The translations under genes were made by a program, and so were the position numbers. DNA of 64,000 nucleotides, from assembly GCA_946902875.1 (NCBI GenBank), contig OX336344.1, forward strand, positions 19,861,791-19,925,790, written 5' to 3'. The notes below the pieces were generated by a model that ran no database searches, was not told where the DNA came from, and worked only from the letters and a program-made list of their open reading frames with translations. How positions within the stretch are numbered: the first letter of the stretch is position 1; each line of letters opens with the position of its first letter. This DNA comes from Nematopogon swammerdamellus (Eukaryota > Arthropoda > Insecta > Lepidoptera > Adelidae). Below, piece after piece: positions 31,972-43,702 of this stretch.

Positions 31972-32254
31972 TTTTTAGGTTTCCGTATCCCGTACGGAAG
32001 CCTATTACTAAGCCTACGCCGTCTGTCTGTCTGTCTGTCCTACTGCTGTATCTTTGGAACCGTAATAGGTAGCCGGTTGAAATTTTCACAGAATATGTGT
32101 TATTATGGTGGATATAACAAGAAATAATAAAATATAGGAAAGGTACAAAATTAAGGGGAGTAACCATGCAAGAAAAATGTGTTTTTTTTCAAAGTTTTTT
32201 TTTGTGGCGAGGAAACTTTGGTGCGCGATTCCAACTCGCAATTGGCCGGTTTTT
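31972..32254 (+). repeat. Element C, full-length copy
   Basis: Left end tttttaggtttccgtatccc, CTGT microsatellite, ctttggaaccgtaataggta, right end ending ttggccggttttt. Non-coding, very abundant; other copies at 43310, 54734 and 62615. Confidence 0.75.
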
Positions 32255-32284
32255 CATTATTTAGGGCTTTTAACAATGATTTGT

Positions 32285-32682
32285 TAATAATAATAATATA
32301 ATAATAATATAACCGTTTATTGGATGAAAAAAAGACAAAAGCAATATAACAAAACACAGAGTAAAAATAAAACTAGATACTAAACTAAAGAAACAATAAC
32401 AAATAAATAACAATTTTGAAGAAAAACATAGCTAATTATATAACTTTTATAGGTGAGTACATACTTTAAGTTTCTTTCCTTCATCCAATGGGTGAGGTTA
32501 TTGCCCTATGGCAATCTCTTCCAGCTCACCCATTAGATTTAAGGGCACTAATTGTAATGGGGCGCAGCGAACAAGTGCTAAATCGTACGCACCTACAGAA
32601 AAAAAAATTATAAAAACACATTATGAATCAATATGAATCAATAAAACGATGGCAACCGTGGATGGGGGTCGAAAGAGACAGA
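32285..32682 (-). other. 3'UTR and tail of the minus-strand LINE
   Basis: From the ORF2 stop to a (TTA)n/AATAAA-type end (complement of ataatataaccgtttattgg). Marks the LINE 3' terminus. Confidence 0.6.
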
Positions 32683-35600
32683 TCACTGTTGCGACAGGTA
32701 ATGTTCCCTCAGGCGTGATTTGAAAATGTGCACACTCTGTGCACTGCGTATGGGCTCAGGCAATGCATTCCAGAGCCGCGGAGCATGAACAGAGAAAGAG
32801 CGAGACATAAATTCAGACCTGTGTTCCGGGATTAATAATAAGTTGGTTGATGTTGATCTCAGAGGGACTCCATGGCCGGCAAGAAGACAGAACATATTTT
32901 TTATGTACGTGGGTGTCACGGGGTTCGTTAGAGATTTGTACAGAAAAGTTAATATGTGTAGATTGCGTCGATCCCGTATTTTAAGCCACTTGAGTTCTTT
33001 CCGGTAGACTGAGACATGGTCATATTTTTTCAGATTAAAGATATATCGAATACAGGCATTCTGCATGCGTTCTAATTTATCTACTAATTCGCTCTTTAGG
33101 TCTAGATAGCATATGTCTGCATAATCAAGAAGGGGGAGTATATATGCTTGAGCAAGTTGAATTTTGATATGCTTGGGTAGGAATCTTTTCATTTTACGTA
33201 GCGAGTGTAAGCTGTAGTAAACCTTTTTGCTAACGTTATTAATATGCTCCTGCCACGTAAGATTTTCATCCATGAAGAGACCCAGGTTTTTTACAGATTT
33301 CGAGTAGGGAATTGGTGTGCAGTCAACCAGGAGTGATGGTAGGGTGGATTTGTCAATCTTTTTTGTTAACTTTCGACTGCCTAGAATTATTGCTTGTGAC
33401 TTTATCGGATTTATCAACACACCAAACCGCCTAGACCAATCACAGATGCAACGCAAGTCTCGGTTTAACTGTTCTATGGCGCCACTAATCGCATCAGGCT
33501 TTGTGTGAATGTATATTTGCATGTCGTCTGCATACATGTGGTACTTAGAGAGCAGAGTTGTCGTAATCGTTTTAATAAATATACAAAAAAGTAGTGGCGA
33601 CAAAACTCCTCCTTGCGGCACCCCAGAGGTCAGATCATGCCAAATCGACTGTTCAGCGCCATTCTTTACTGCTTGGTTACGACCAATAAGGTAGGTAGAA
33701 AACCAGGACAATACGACATCACACATTTTAAGAGAGCGCAGACGAGCCAGCAGGATAGAAAAGTCAACCGTGTTAAATGCATTGCTGAAGTCGAGTAGAA
33801 CCATTACTGTAACCTTTCTATCATTCATGGCAGATCGTACGTCATCACTTATTTTCAGCAAAGCGGAAGTCGTACTGTGTCCTGGTTTGAAACCGGATTG
33901 AAGCGGATCATGCAAATTGTTTGATGTAATAAATTGCGCCACCTGGGTCTGTACCAAACGCTCTAGCACCTTGGATAATACGGGCAGAATGGAGATAGGA
34001 CGATAGTCTTTAGGCACTGAAGGCTTGCTATTTTTAGGCAGTGGTATGATCAGGGCTCTCTTCCAGATTGTTGGAAACGTTCCAGTGGACAGGGATGCAT
34101 TAAATATATGAGTTAATATGGGCAGTATAACGTTAATAATCAGCATGAGCATTGTGATGCTGACCCCATCTCCTCCAACCGATTTAGATTTAACTGCAGA
34201 GATGGCGTCCTTGACTTGTTTAGAGGAAACAGGGATAAACTCAAATGCCTCTATATTGGGTAGGTCTTCATTGTGAATAGTCTCGACGGCTTCAGTCCTA
34301 GAGGCCTCGCTTAGGGCGGCTGGCGGAGTAGCAAAATGACGATTGAGATCGTTTATATCCAAGTCTATCTTATGCTCACCTTTTTTGTCTTCACAAGCAC
34401 CCACAGATCTTAGAAAACTCCACAGATTTGCATCATTATTTTCGGAAATATGCTTGTAAATATGGGAGCATTTAGCGTTTCTACAAGACTGAACACATCG
34501 ATTACGCAGTACCTTGTAACTGTCCCAGAGTTCAGCGGTAGGGTTTTTGTTGTGTTTTGCCTTTGCGTCATCTCTGGCAGCCATTTCACTACGTATCTTG
34601 TCCGTAATCCAGGGCGCCGGAAGCTGCCTCAGCCTCATGCACCTAATGGGAGCGTGTATATCGAACAGATCTATCAGCATCCTGTTAAAAGCATCGACCT
34701 TCTCATCAATATTGTCTATACTACGTAAACTGTTCCAATCAATTGTGGCCGCATCATTAAGCAGTTTTTCTGGTTCAATCTTTTTAAAGTTCCTCCGGTA
34801 AACAATTCGAGGCTTCGCCTTAGGAGTTTTAATTTTATACGAAACATGTATCAAATCGTGATGTGAGAAAGCAGGTGCTGCCAGACGGCCAAAGTTAGAG
34901 ACGTGTTCCTTTGATGTAACCAAGGCGACATCCAGGTGTGAATGTGTGGTGTGTAAATGGTAAGTAGGACCTAATTCAAGACGGTTGAGATTAAGTGAGG
35001 CAATAATATTAAGGAGTTTGGACGTACGCGCGTCGGCTTTAGCCAGGCAGGTGTTCAGATCACCGAGCAGGACAGTGTGTGCATAATTAGTAACGTGTGT
35101 AGATAAGACGGTTTCCAGTTCAGCAAAATAATTAGTTTTTGGGGGACAGTAAATCACAACCAAGAGCATATTTACGTAATTCACCTGGGCTTCCATCACA
35201 ATATACTCCGCCCCTTTTTAATGAGGGTCAGAAAGAGCTAGAATTTTGTGCTTAAAATCCTCCCGCAGGTACACTGCTACCCCTCCACCGCGACACCTCA
35301 GCCTGTCGTGTCTGATTAGTGCATATCCCGGCAGCGAGAGAGACTTTGATGACAATGAGGGCTTGAGCCACGTTTCGCTAATCGCTATCGCGTGCACTGG
35401 GAGATTTATAAAGGAAGCCAGGAACTCATCCTTGTGGGCGTCCAGGCTCTGGGCATTGATGTGCACCGCTTGAAAATGCTTTGCGTCATTTTGAGATAAA
35501 ATGTGCTTAAGTTTACAGTTTAAATCAGCCTGTCTACCTGCGGGAGAAACTGGACTAGCCGGAGACGAAGAAGCCAGTATAAACCCGCCGTCCTCACTCG

Positions 35601-35685
35601 TACTGTCAGAAAGATATTCATCGGAGGAATCATCGCCTGCCGCAGAGTAAAATGTCTCATCAGAATCCCCACCATCACTTGCCAT
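32683..35685 (-). pseudogene. LINE ORF2 (endonuclease + reverse transcriptase), one nonsense codon
   Basis: Start at ATG 35685 (MASDGGDSDETFYSAAGDD), after an acidic leader. APE-type endonuclease: AVHINAQSLDAHKDE, SETWLKPSL, CRGGGVAVYL, GDLNTCL, HLDVALVTS, FSHHDLIHV. Reverse transcriptase: PLPKNSKPSVPKDYRPISIL, LLDFSNAFNTVD, SGVPQGGVLSPLLF, catalytic YADDMQIY; conserved C-terminus KLERMQNACIRYIFNLKKYD. Codon 156 is TAA (35220-35218), in frame, between ALSDPH and KGAEYIVMEA; apart from it the frame is open for about 1000 codons. Jockey/CR1-group non-LTR retrotransposon. The single stop suggests recent inactivation. Confidence 0.9.
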
Positions 35686-35900
35686 TGTCAAACAAAAGGA
35701 AAAAATAAATAAAAAATAAAGAATCAAATAAAGAAAAAAAAAAAAAATCTAATAAAGAAAAATATAAAAAAAAAAAACAAAAAACAAAAAAACAACAAAA
35801 CAAAATAGAAGAAAAACAAAATTTAATCACAAAAAAAGAGACAAAACCTCTCAACAAATAAATGAGAGAGAAAAAAAAAAAAAATATTTAAAACAAGATT
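35686..35900. other. A-rich (minus: T-rich) leader upstream of ORF2
   Basis: Long A runs with occasional C/G on the + strand; minus strand is a U-rich leader. Could be inter-ORF LINE sequence or an A-rich junction. Confidence 0.4.
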
Positions 35901-35976
35901 TTAAATCAAAATGAGATTTCAGTAAAGACCTGCTGTATTTTTAATATGCTTACATTGAGGTCATTTAGTTGTCATG

Positions 35977-36620
35977 AAAAGTTAATGAAAATAGACATTC
36001 AACCATGTAGGTATGTATGTTTCTATCTCTGTTCATAGGTTTATATGACAGAAAGTACTGAAGTACCTTCCTAGATATCCATAAGCACATAGTTGAGAGA
36101 CCAATAAAGAAATAGAATTGATGCAACTTTGCGTTGATATGATAATAAATAACACATAAAATAACTGACATACAATAATACACAACATTGCACTAGGTAC
36201 AGACGACAGCACCCACCTCCCACACTTCAGGAACCCTGTCAAAATAAAATATTTTATTATTTGTATAATTTGTAGGGGTAATGAGTGAATGTTAATTTGA
36301 CAAGGTTCCTAAGGTGTGAGAAATGAGAGCAGTCGCGTGTACATGTCAATATGGATAACACACACAAAAGTTAATGAAAATAGACATTCAACCATGTAGG
36401 TATGTATGTTTCTGTCTCTGTTCATCATAGGTTTATATGACAGAAAGTACTGAAGTACCTACCTAGATATCCATAAGCACATAGTTGAGAGTCTGAGAGA
36501 GCAATAAAGAATAGAATTGATGCAACTTTGCGTTGATAACATGATAGATAACACATAAAATAACTGACAGACAATATTACACAACATTGCATTATGTACA
36601 TGTCAATATGGATAACACAA
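35977..36620. repeat. Tandem duplication, one copy holding a MITE
   Basis: Copy 1 (35977-36364) and copy 2 (36366-36620) share aaaagttaatgaaaatagac through gtcaatatggataacaca. They differ by small indels and by the 140-bp MITE 36200-36339 present only in copy 1. Confidence 0.9.
36200..36339. mobile_element. 140-bp MITE with TA duplication and visible empty site
   Basis: Imperfect ~47-bp inverted ends (CAGACGACAGC... / complemented CACGCGACTGC..., sharing CACAC.T.AGGAACC.TGTCAAA). TA flanks at 36198-36199 and 36340-36341. The paralogous site in copy 2 (36597-36598) reads TA with no insert. Confidence 0.9.
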
Positions 36621-36621
36621 T

Positions 36622-37210
36622 AGGTAGGTAGGTATGCAAATACTTATCATAATTCCCATGCACTCATACCGTGCGCTCGCCATCGTCGTCTTTACAAAGT
36701 GAAGTAGGTAAATGCATCTCAATCTGTCGCGAATCTACTAGGTATTAAACAATAGGTTTGTTTCCTAAAATTTTAGTCTCTTCTGCGATAAACATGGTTT
36801 CATTTTAATACAAATAATGTATTATGTATTTTTACAGTATAAACCGATAAGTCAACATACATTTTTCGGAGTTACTTATATTTATTACTTTTACGGAATA
36901 CGTTGGAAATGATTGAATGAATGAATGAACCATACGAAATGATTTTGAGTAAAAAACGTACATAATAACGTATCATGTACCTACTAAGTAATGCTATGCA
37001 TCTGCTTACATATTGATTTCGGACTTTAGATCATAAAATAATATTTATATAAGTATCTATTTGCTGAGCACTCGGCTGAGCATTATTTACCTGAGTAACC
37101 ACACGCACACTAGAACATAATATACCTACCTAGGGAGCACTGTCAACTTAGTACAAAAGTATAGATAGTGACACTTAGGCGCAGACGGAAAAAATATTTT
37201 TATGATCGAA
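36622..37210. other. AT-rich stretch, nothing recognised
   Basis: No ORF, TIR or SINE blocks; a (GAAT)n run at about 36914-36929 only. Confidence 0.5.
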
Positions 37211-37214
37211 GCAC

Positions 37215-38045
37215 TTAGGCACGATGAGAAAGAGCTCCTTTCCCAGAGCGAGGCGGTTGCTTGCGGGGTCCTGTAGGCTTGGGGAGTGAGGCCGCAACCG
37301 GTGTGGACGAGTTTAGCTTAATAGCTTCCTGCAGGTCCTCGAGCGTGTAGATCCTCCTCCTCGCGCCATCTCGCAGCAGCACATGAACGACGCCTTCGTT
37401 AGTCCAGCGGCTGCCGACGTCGAACGATTCTCGCACCTTCGCGTACACCTCCTGTCGGTTCCGCGTAAGGGCCTCGGTGAGCAGGAGGCCGCTACCCTTC
37501 AGCTTGGCCTTGCTCCTCCACACTGAGCCGCGCGCCTCCGACGAGTCGAAGTTGATGACGATGGGCCGTGGCCGCGCGTCGCCGCCGCCGTCGGTAGGTT
37601 TCGATTTGCCGAGGCGGAAACTGCTGTGCACTGCCGACGTCTCGAGAGTCAGTGCCAGGCGCTCCTTAACTGTTGTCGCAGCGACGGCTTTGGTGTCCTC
37701 GCCGGGCGACTCGGGCACCCCGTGTAGCATGAGGGTGTTCTTCTTGGTGATGGCCTCCAGGTGATCAACTCTCCGGTCGACCTCCCGAAGATGCGCCTGA
37801 AGTGAAGCGAGCATGGACAGGATTGCAGATTTGAATGCGTAGAACTCGTTCGCCAGTCCGTCTAGACTCAGAGAGGCTGCTCGCGCCGGGGTCGGCGGGC
37901 CGGAGCGAGGCGCGGCGGGCCGGCCGTGCGCGCCGGGCGGCGCCGCGACCGCCGCCTGCGCCTCCTTCAGCTTGTCCTCAAACTGAGACATCATGCTCAC
38001 ACACAGCTGCTGCACGTCTTGGGGTTTTATTGGTTGAGACATCAC
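37215..38045 (-). CDS. LINE ORF1-like protein (coiled coil + RRM-like), 276 aa
   Basis: Starts MMSQPIKPQDVQQLCVSMMS. A Pro/Ala-rich linker (residues 35-60) leads to a coiled coil (about 62-100, LQAHLREVDRRVDHLEAITK). The core follows: NTLMLHGVPESPGEDTK, VHSSFRLGKSK, RPRPIVINFDSSEARG, KVRESFDVGSRWTNEG. This arrangement matches the trimeric nucleic-acid-binding ORF1p of LINEs (coiled coil, RRM, C-terminal domain). It is much more GC-rich than its surroundings. It lies 1.5 kb upstream, on the same strand, of the LINE ORF2 at 35685, so it may be its ORF1 separated by insertions, or a separate copy. The frame is intact. Confidence 0.7.
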   Translation of the reverse strand: MMSQPIKPQDVQQLCVSMMSQFEDKLKEAQAAVAAPPGAHGRPAAPRSGPPTPARAASLSLDGLANEFYAFKSAILSMLASLQAHLREVDRRVDHLEAITKKNTLMLHGVPESPGEDTKAVAATTVKERLALTLETSAVHSSFRLGKSKPTDGGGDARPRPIVINFDSSEARGSVWRSKAKLKGSGLLLTEALTRNRQEVYAKVRESFDVGSRWTNEGVVHVLLRDGARRRIYTLEDLQEAIKLNSSTPVAASLPKPTGPRKQPPRSGKGALSHRA

Positions 38046-38939
38046 GTGATTACTACATAAGTACGTACGTACTAATTAATCACAGACCGACACAGCACTG
38101 ACTATGATTATAATATCTATAGACGACAGGTATCGTTTTGACAACTAGAGTAGACTTAGGGGGAATACTGCAGGTCTTACGTGGAAATTATTGTTTTTCC
38201 ATTAACAAAATCCAGAAATTAACTCAAATAAACACTTTATTTTAATTTAAAATCAATTAATCGGCAGAGCGCACAATTCTACGTCCGTTTGCTGTCTACC
38301 CGCACAGATTTTTTTGATATCAGTTATATAATATCAGCCCCAAAGTACTCATCTAAGTGATGAGGGGCCCAGAGTCCCTAAGAGATAGAGAACGCTCAAC
38401 GAAATCCAACACAAATCACTAAATCCCTCTCACATGGGGTGGCCAACAGTTTATGTATAATAAACAAAGATGTATTATACGTACTAAATAACAAATTCAG
38501 TCTGTACACCTCAAGTGACTTCTTCAATTCATGACTCATGTTCTTAATTTTACACTTTGAATTTAGAATTTTAATTTTTTTCTAAACTTAAATCGTCTTT
38601 ACAGATTTACTAAGACAATGCATAGTTTAATACATAGAATAGTGTCTAAATGAGACAGTTTAGAAATAAAGGTTTATTTAACGCCTCCTAGACCGATGTG
38701 GGTGACCGAAATACTCTCCGATTATAGTCCGTAATTACCCAATTCAGAGCTGGAGGTGGTCCGGCCGGGCTAACAGATTCGACCTCGTCGTGCGGAACGG
38801 AGGTGATAAATTCGCGACAAACGCATATAATGCGCTCGGGTTACGTCACCTTTGGTGATACAAGTAATGTGGACCTGATTTTAGGCGCGTACTCAACTAT
38901 TCAGCGAGAAAATCGCGCGACATCAGATGTTTGTTTTTA
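38046..38939. other. Possible LINE 5'UTR and AT-rich sequence
   Basis: Upstream of the ORF1 start; no other gene or repeat recognised. Confidence 0.35.
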
Positions 38940-39290
38940 TAGAAAGCGCGACATAATATGGCCCCCAGCCACCCATAAGGTGTCTTAACGACGCCCATGG
39001 ACATTCAGTCGTACGCGGGGGTTGCGAATGCCATGCCGGCCTGACAGGATTCACGCCTCTCTTGAAGGACCCGAGTCTATACATGGGGGGAAATATGTGG
39101 ACAGGGAGAGCGTTCCAGAGTTTACCAGTTCTGTGGAGGAAAGATCTACAGAACCGATTGGTACGCATCCGTGGTAAGTCCAGCGTATAGGGATGCAATC
39201 CCTGCCTGCGCGTTGTGCGGAGGTGAAAATGGGACGGCGGGATCGCGTTAAACAGCTCCCTCCGAGCATTCACCATGGAATTTAGCGATA
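38940..39290 (-). pseudogene. LINE ORF2 C-terminus (jockey-like)
   Basis: Open minus-strand frame: ARRELFNAIPPSHFHLRTTR, YTLDLPRMRTNRFCRSFLHR, GKLWNALPVHIFPPMYRLGS, FKRGVNPV. The best copy of the L-GRH family, 5'-truncated. Confidence 0.75.
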
Positions 39291-39299
39291 GAACACACT

Positions 39300-40640
39300 T
39301 AGGGCGCCGACATCCCTACGGAGTGGCAGTGGTTCTAGATCGCGGGACACGTCTCGGGGTCACCCACTAGTCGCACGGCTCGACGCTGGATCGAATCCAA
39401 ATGCGCAAGCTGGTATTTAGCTGAGCCATCCCACAAGTGCGAGCAGTCCTCCAAGCAAGAACTAATCTCACTCGCATGTTTAAACCACTCCGCGAGACGA
39501 ACTCACGCGAGATTCTGGAACTCAGCGAGGGCTCAGTAGTTCTCGATCGCGTGACGATGTTCAGCAAGGAGGCGTTCGACGGAAATTCGCGACTCATTCG
39601 CTGATTTATTCACCACACAGGAAGCTGCAGCGGTCGAGATACTGCGGAACGCGCCAGCAGCAGTAGCGGCTTCGATGCCGCTCGCACATAGCCAGCAGTC
39701 GATCACTGCGACCGATCTAACCTAAGTCGGACAAAGTGACCGCTCTTTGTCGCCAGCCAACCGGTCACGGCGACTGCCCTATATATTTTTTATAGGGCGG
39801 ACAAAGTGACGTCAGGCCTCGCGCGGAAACCGCGCAAAAAAGACCGGTTGCGGTATGAAAGTCTTTCGACTAATACATTTTTTCCTTCGCAGATTCCAGA
39901 TTTTTGCCTTAGGGAGGATTTATTTCCCGCCTGTGGGAACTTAAATGGATGGTGCATTTTGGCACAATTTTTTTTTAGAAAAGACAACTGCTTCCTTTCT
40001 TTTACTAGGCGGTAAGGTTTAACAAGATCGGATTGACGCCACCTCACCGAGTGGAAGATCAGGATTCGTAGGTCAGACCACCGAATTAGACGTACAGAAG
40101 TGGTAATATCTATAACCCACGCGAGGTGCTCGGGGCGCGACATCGGTCGGAACCAATCGGCTGAACACGCGACATGATGCAATGGCGAAATAAACAACAC
40201 CGTTTATCACTTACTCTTGCACAAAACACAACTTTATTCTTTCTCGTTCGCTCTCCACACTAACGTTCGTCACTGACGTGCGCTCAGCATTACTGTGAGA
40301 CGTCTTGTGAAGCAGCTGTCCTTTGTTCAAGAACATACTTTTTCGGGAATAAAGGCCTGGGAAAGGCTAGTCTATAGATAGGATGTCGTTGTGTTAGATT
40401 GGAAAAGGACGCGTTTTCCCGTGGCTACTAACGAAAGCACTGAGTTAAACCTAGTTCACCAAGATGTCTGACATCACAGGTTGTAAGGTGTGACCGAATG
40501 TGAGCGGACGGTTCGGGAAGGATCTTCAAATATGTGTCAGGACTGTAACATGTGGAATTTCGTTGTCTCTGGCCATTCTTTTGTGGATTAGGCTTGACTT
40601 TATAAGTACCAAGTATAAAGTTGTATATATTATTTTCTAG
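39300..40640. other. No recognised gene; GC-mixed unique-looking DNA
   Basis: Holds a direct repeat (cggacaaagtgac at about 39729 and 39798) around a short TATA-rich hairpin, and a possible degenerate SINE-A scrap (actaggcggtaaggtttaac, 40003). Otherwise nothing supported. Confidence 0.4.
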
Positions 40641-40740
40641 AGTGGAGTCAAGTGGGGGAGGGGGCTAGTCAACATGGCGGACGTGAAAAAGGCACCAGAG
40701 GCCCAGGCGCAGGGCAAGCCTGAGGACAAACACAACACAG
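40641..40740 (+). CDS. First coding exon of an unidentified gene (CDS 40674-40740)
   Basis: Acceptor tattttctag|AGTGG and donor ACAG|GTAGGT bound the exon. ATG at 40674 in a favourable context (gtcaacATGG) starts MADVKKAPEAQAQGKPEDKH then NT, leaving one base for the next exon. The Lys/Glu/Ala/Gln-rich, disordered N-terminus has no domain. The 33-bp leader plus acceptor implies an upstream 5'UTR exon; the donor at 19819 is the best candidate. No later exon was found to 64000, so the gene extends beyond the window. I do not recognise the protein. Confidence 0.65.
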
Positions 40741-40818
40741 GTAGGTTCCTTTCATCGTACTCTGAACGCCTAGGGATGCAACAAATACGGACGGTGGCAA
40801 TCGAGGGTGTATCAGTCA

Positions 40819-40902
40819 GTCGGTCAGTCAGCATGTATGCCTCCACTGGTATACGTACATAGGCCTCTCCAATTGTCTCCAGTCCTCCCGGCCTTCAGCA
40901 CT
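40819..40902 (-). repeat. RTE-type LINE 3' scrap
   Basis: cagtcagcatgtatgcctcc, ggcctctccaattgtctcca and cctcccggccttcagc match 49737-49805. Confidence 0.6.
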
Positions 40903-40919
40903 AACGGATGTACCTACAT

Positions 40920-41243
40920 ACATACTCGTACATACCACACCCTGTATCCCGACAATCGGGGTAAGCAGGGTAATCGGTGTTGCGCTGCAAGTACTCTTGT
41001 AAATTACAGCACAACACCGAGCACCACGTTTAGCAATGTATTAAGACAATATAACTGTCATGCTGCCGAAAACCCACCTGCTGCATGACTCGGTGGAAGG
41101 ACCGTGCCAAGGTGAGAGGTGGCCAAGCCTATCACCCTTACGGCATAAAGCACGGCGCCTTGTCCTTATCCATTAGTCGCCTTTTTCGACATGCACGGGG
41201 AGAGATGCAGTGGGGCTATTCTTTTTAAGTACCGGCCCCACAC
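40920..41243 (+). repeat. SINE-B, full-length
   Basis: CATACCACACCCTGTATCCC start, tgactcggtggaaggaccgt middle, gagagatgcagtggggctat and accggccccacac end. No tRNA boxes were certain. Confidence 0.8.
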
Positions 41244-41247
41244 ATTG

Positions 41248-41375
41248 AACCGACTTCAAACCCTAAATAATATTTTGATCTTGAGTAGAAAGCGGTCAAA
41301 AACACACCTGAAAATTTAAAGATGAACCCTTTTGTACTTTTGTACGGTACAAACCCTTTTGTGCATTCGCCCAAA
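41248..41375. repeat. AACCGACTTCAAA element, partial
   Basis: aaccgacttcaaaccctaaa then tattttgatcttgagtagaa and degenerate spacer; matches the foldback at 63832-64000. Confidence 0.7.
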
Positions 41376-41640
41376 AGATGTTATTTTAGGTAATCTTGGG
41401 CCGACACGGATAATGTAGGAAAAGTTTTAAGAACAATGACTTCGTCGTAGTCGGGTGAAAAATTATCTCGACACGATTTTCTCAGAAAAAAAGCAAGAGA
41501 CAGAAACCATTGTTCCCCAAGTTGCACAAGATTTTATCGATATCGCTTTATACAAAATGTTTATATGCCTACTTATAATTTTTTTGTGTAAGTTGTAAAC
41601 AGATGACGTTTTATCGAATTTTAAATTAATATTAAATCAT

Positions 41641-41957
41641 ACATACATACCACACGCTGTATCCCGACAATCGGGATATACAGAGTAATCGGTGTTGCGC
41701 TGCAAGTAGTCTTGTAAATTACAGCACAACACCGAGCACCGCGTTTAGCAATAGGACAAGATAACTGTCAAACAGCAAGTAAGGCACGAAGACCCACCTG
41801 CTGCAAGATTCGGTGAAAGGACTGTGCCAAGGTGAGAGATGGCTATCCTGTCACAATTTAGCACGACACCTTGTCCTTATCCCTTAGTCGCCTTTTACGA
41901 CATGCACGGGGAGAGATGCAGTGGGGCTATTATTTTTAAGTACCCGCCCCACACGGT
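41641..41957 (+). repeat. SINE-B, full-length
   Basis: Preceded by (ACAT)n; aligns throughout with 40920-41243 and ends tacccgccccacacggta. Confidence 0.85.
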
Positions 41958-42214
41958 ACAACAATAATTCGTAGGTACTAAAATGACAATATGCCATTGA
42001 TAAAATATTAACCGAAACAATAGTTAGAATTATTTCATTAGAATTGTTTAGGATTCTAGAAAGATAGAAAAAAAGAAAAAATAATTACATTAAAAATTAC
42101 AATTAATATATAGTATTGTTGTCCCTGTAGCCCGCATCACCGTCAAAGCATTTTCTCCATTATCATTGTTTCGCTAGCTCGCTTCATTTCTAGCGCTATA
42201 CGATGTTGCCGAAC

Positions 42215-43152
42215 TAGGGTTGCCATAGTTCGTTCGTTGACTCACGGGACGCTGTCGAGAAAACGGTTGGGATTGTCGAACTCAGGCATGCGTGCGACAC
42301 GCACGGGCACGTGCGGGTATATTGGGTAAGCCACCGCACTTGCGTAAGTCGATCCCGACTTATTATGACGCTTATGTAACGACCGACCGACTTATTAACT
42401 AACTTCCCCCAGCCCACTGCTCGACTGCACAAAGTTGACTAGAAAATATTATATAAGTACTATCATTTATGTGGTAAAATACAATATTCATTTATTGCGC
42501 TATCGTAGACAAACATGACAATTTATATTACATAAAAAATTTAACACTACAGAACTATTATAAATTATTTTACATGAAAAAGTTTATTTCTCAGAAAAAT
42601 CAACTTTCATCCGCTTTTTCGATAAGGCTACGGTTCTGACGCGAGTTTAACATTTTTTACCGATCTAAAAAAAGTGCCAAGCGCCGCTAAAGAAGTTTTC
42701 ACTTAAAAAAAAACATCTACAACGCAGTAAGTCCCAATATTAAAAATTTTACTTACACTTTCGGATTCCACTTAAAACTGTAGATCCCTTCCCTTATTAC
42801 CTTTCTAGGTGTTATGGTTTAACCCGCCCGTGTTGATACGACCGCACTCAATGAAAGTAAATAATTTAAATAGTTTGTGTTTTCCGTCCAGTTCAGTGTA
42901 CAGTAGCCGGCACCACCAAAGGGAAGCACTTAAATGCCACCTTGTTCACCATGGTTTTACTTGCTGACATCGCGGAAGTTGTAAGTGATGTAGCCAAACG
43001 TGTCAGTTTCCATAAAAAAACACTCTCTATATATATTGTTCTCACTATATAGATATTTAGTGAGAAAATCGGGACATCTCGTCGGGACCGGAGCATAATG
43101 ATGATAATAATACATGTCCCGACCCGATGTGTCGGGACGTATGGTAGCCCTA
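42215..43152. mobile_element. Possible TIR element (AGGGTTGCCATA ends)
   Basis: TAGGGTTGCCATA at 42215 and TATGGTAGCCCTA at 43140-43152 are complementary with one or two mismatches, and both are followed inward by CGGGAC-type motifs. A SINE-A piece lies inside. No transposase and no clear target duplication. Confidence 0.45.
42768..43018 (+). repeat. SINE-A body, 5'-truncated
   Basis: From tcggattccact through gtttgtgttttccgtccagt to gtgtcagtttccataaaaaa; diverged. Confidence 0.75.
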
Positions 43153-43309
43153 TGTGCTAGACACTTAGTCTCACATGCTACATGTAAATGAATATAGGTA
43201 CGTAATGGCTTCACTCACTTGGAAAATTGAGTATTTACTAGAAAACAGTACCTACCTACTAAAGAAGAATCTGCCTAGCTTTCTTTTTACGCATACAACT
43301 AATAGTTCA

Positions 43310-43702
43310 ATAGCTTGTCTATCTGTCCTACTGTTATATCCAAGAACGTTATACATATAACGTTCTTGGATATATCTTTGGAACCGTAATAGCTAGCCGG
43401 TTGAAAGGATCCATAAAAAAAAATGGCATAATATATGCGCGGATATAACAAAAAAATAATAAAAAGTTTAAATTTTCGTTTTAATTTGTTATCTTAAATA
43501 AGCTATAATTATCTTTGAAACTTACTTCTTATAGACAGTAATTCCTCTGCATCTATAAATTTTATATGTAATAAATTACCTAAAAAATTTAAAAAAGTTA
43601 AAATTTATGGCAGTGCCTATACAAGAAACATGTTTTTTCAAGGTTTTTTTTGTGGTGCGGAAACCTAGGTGCGCTAGTCCGACTCGCACTTGGCCGGTTT
43701 TT
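43310..43702 (+). repeat. Element C with a 17-bp quasi-palindrome
   Basis: Retains tggaaccgtaatagctagcc and the gactcgcacttggccggttt end. An extra perfect hairpin (arms 43336-43352 and 43357-43373, loop ACAT) interrupts the element between tgtt and atatctttgg. Confidence 0.8.

Noticed and set aside
37477..38101. Arg/Pro-rich plus-strand ORFs opposite LINE ORF1
   Set aside because: Antisense shadows of a GC-rich coding strand.
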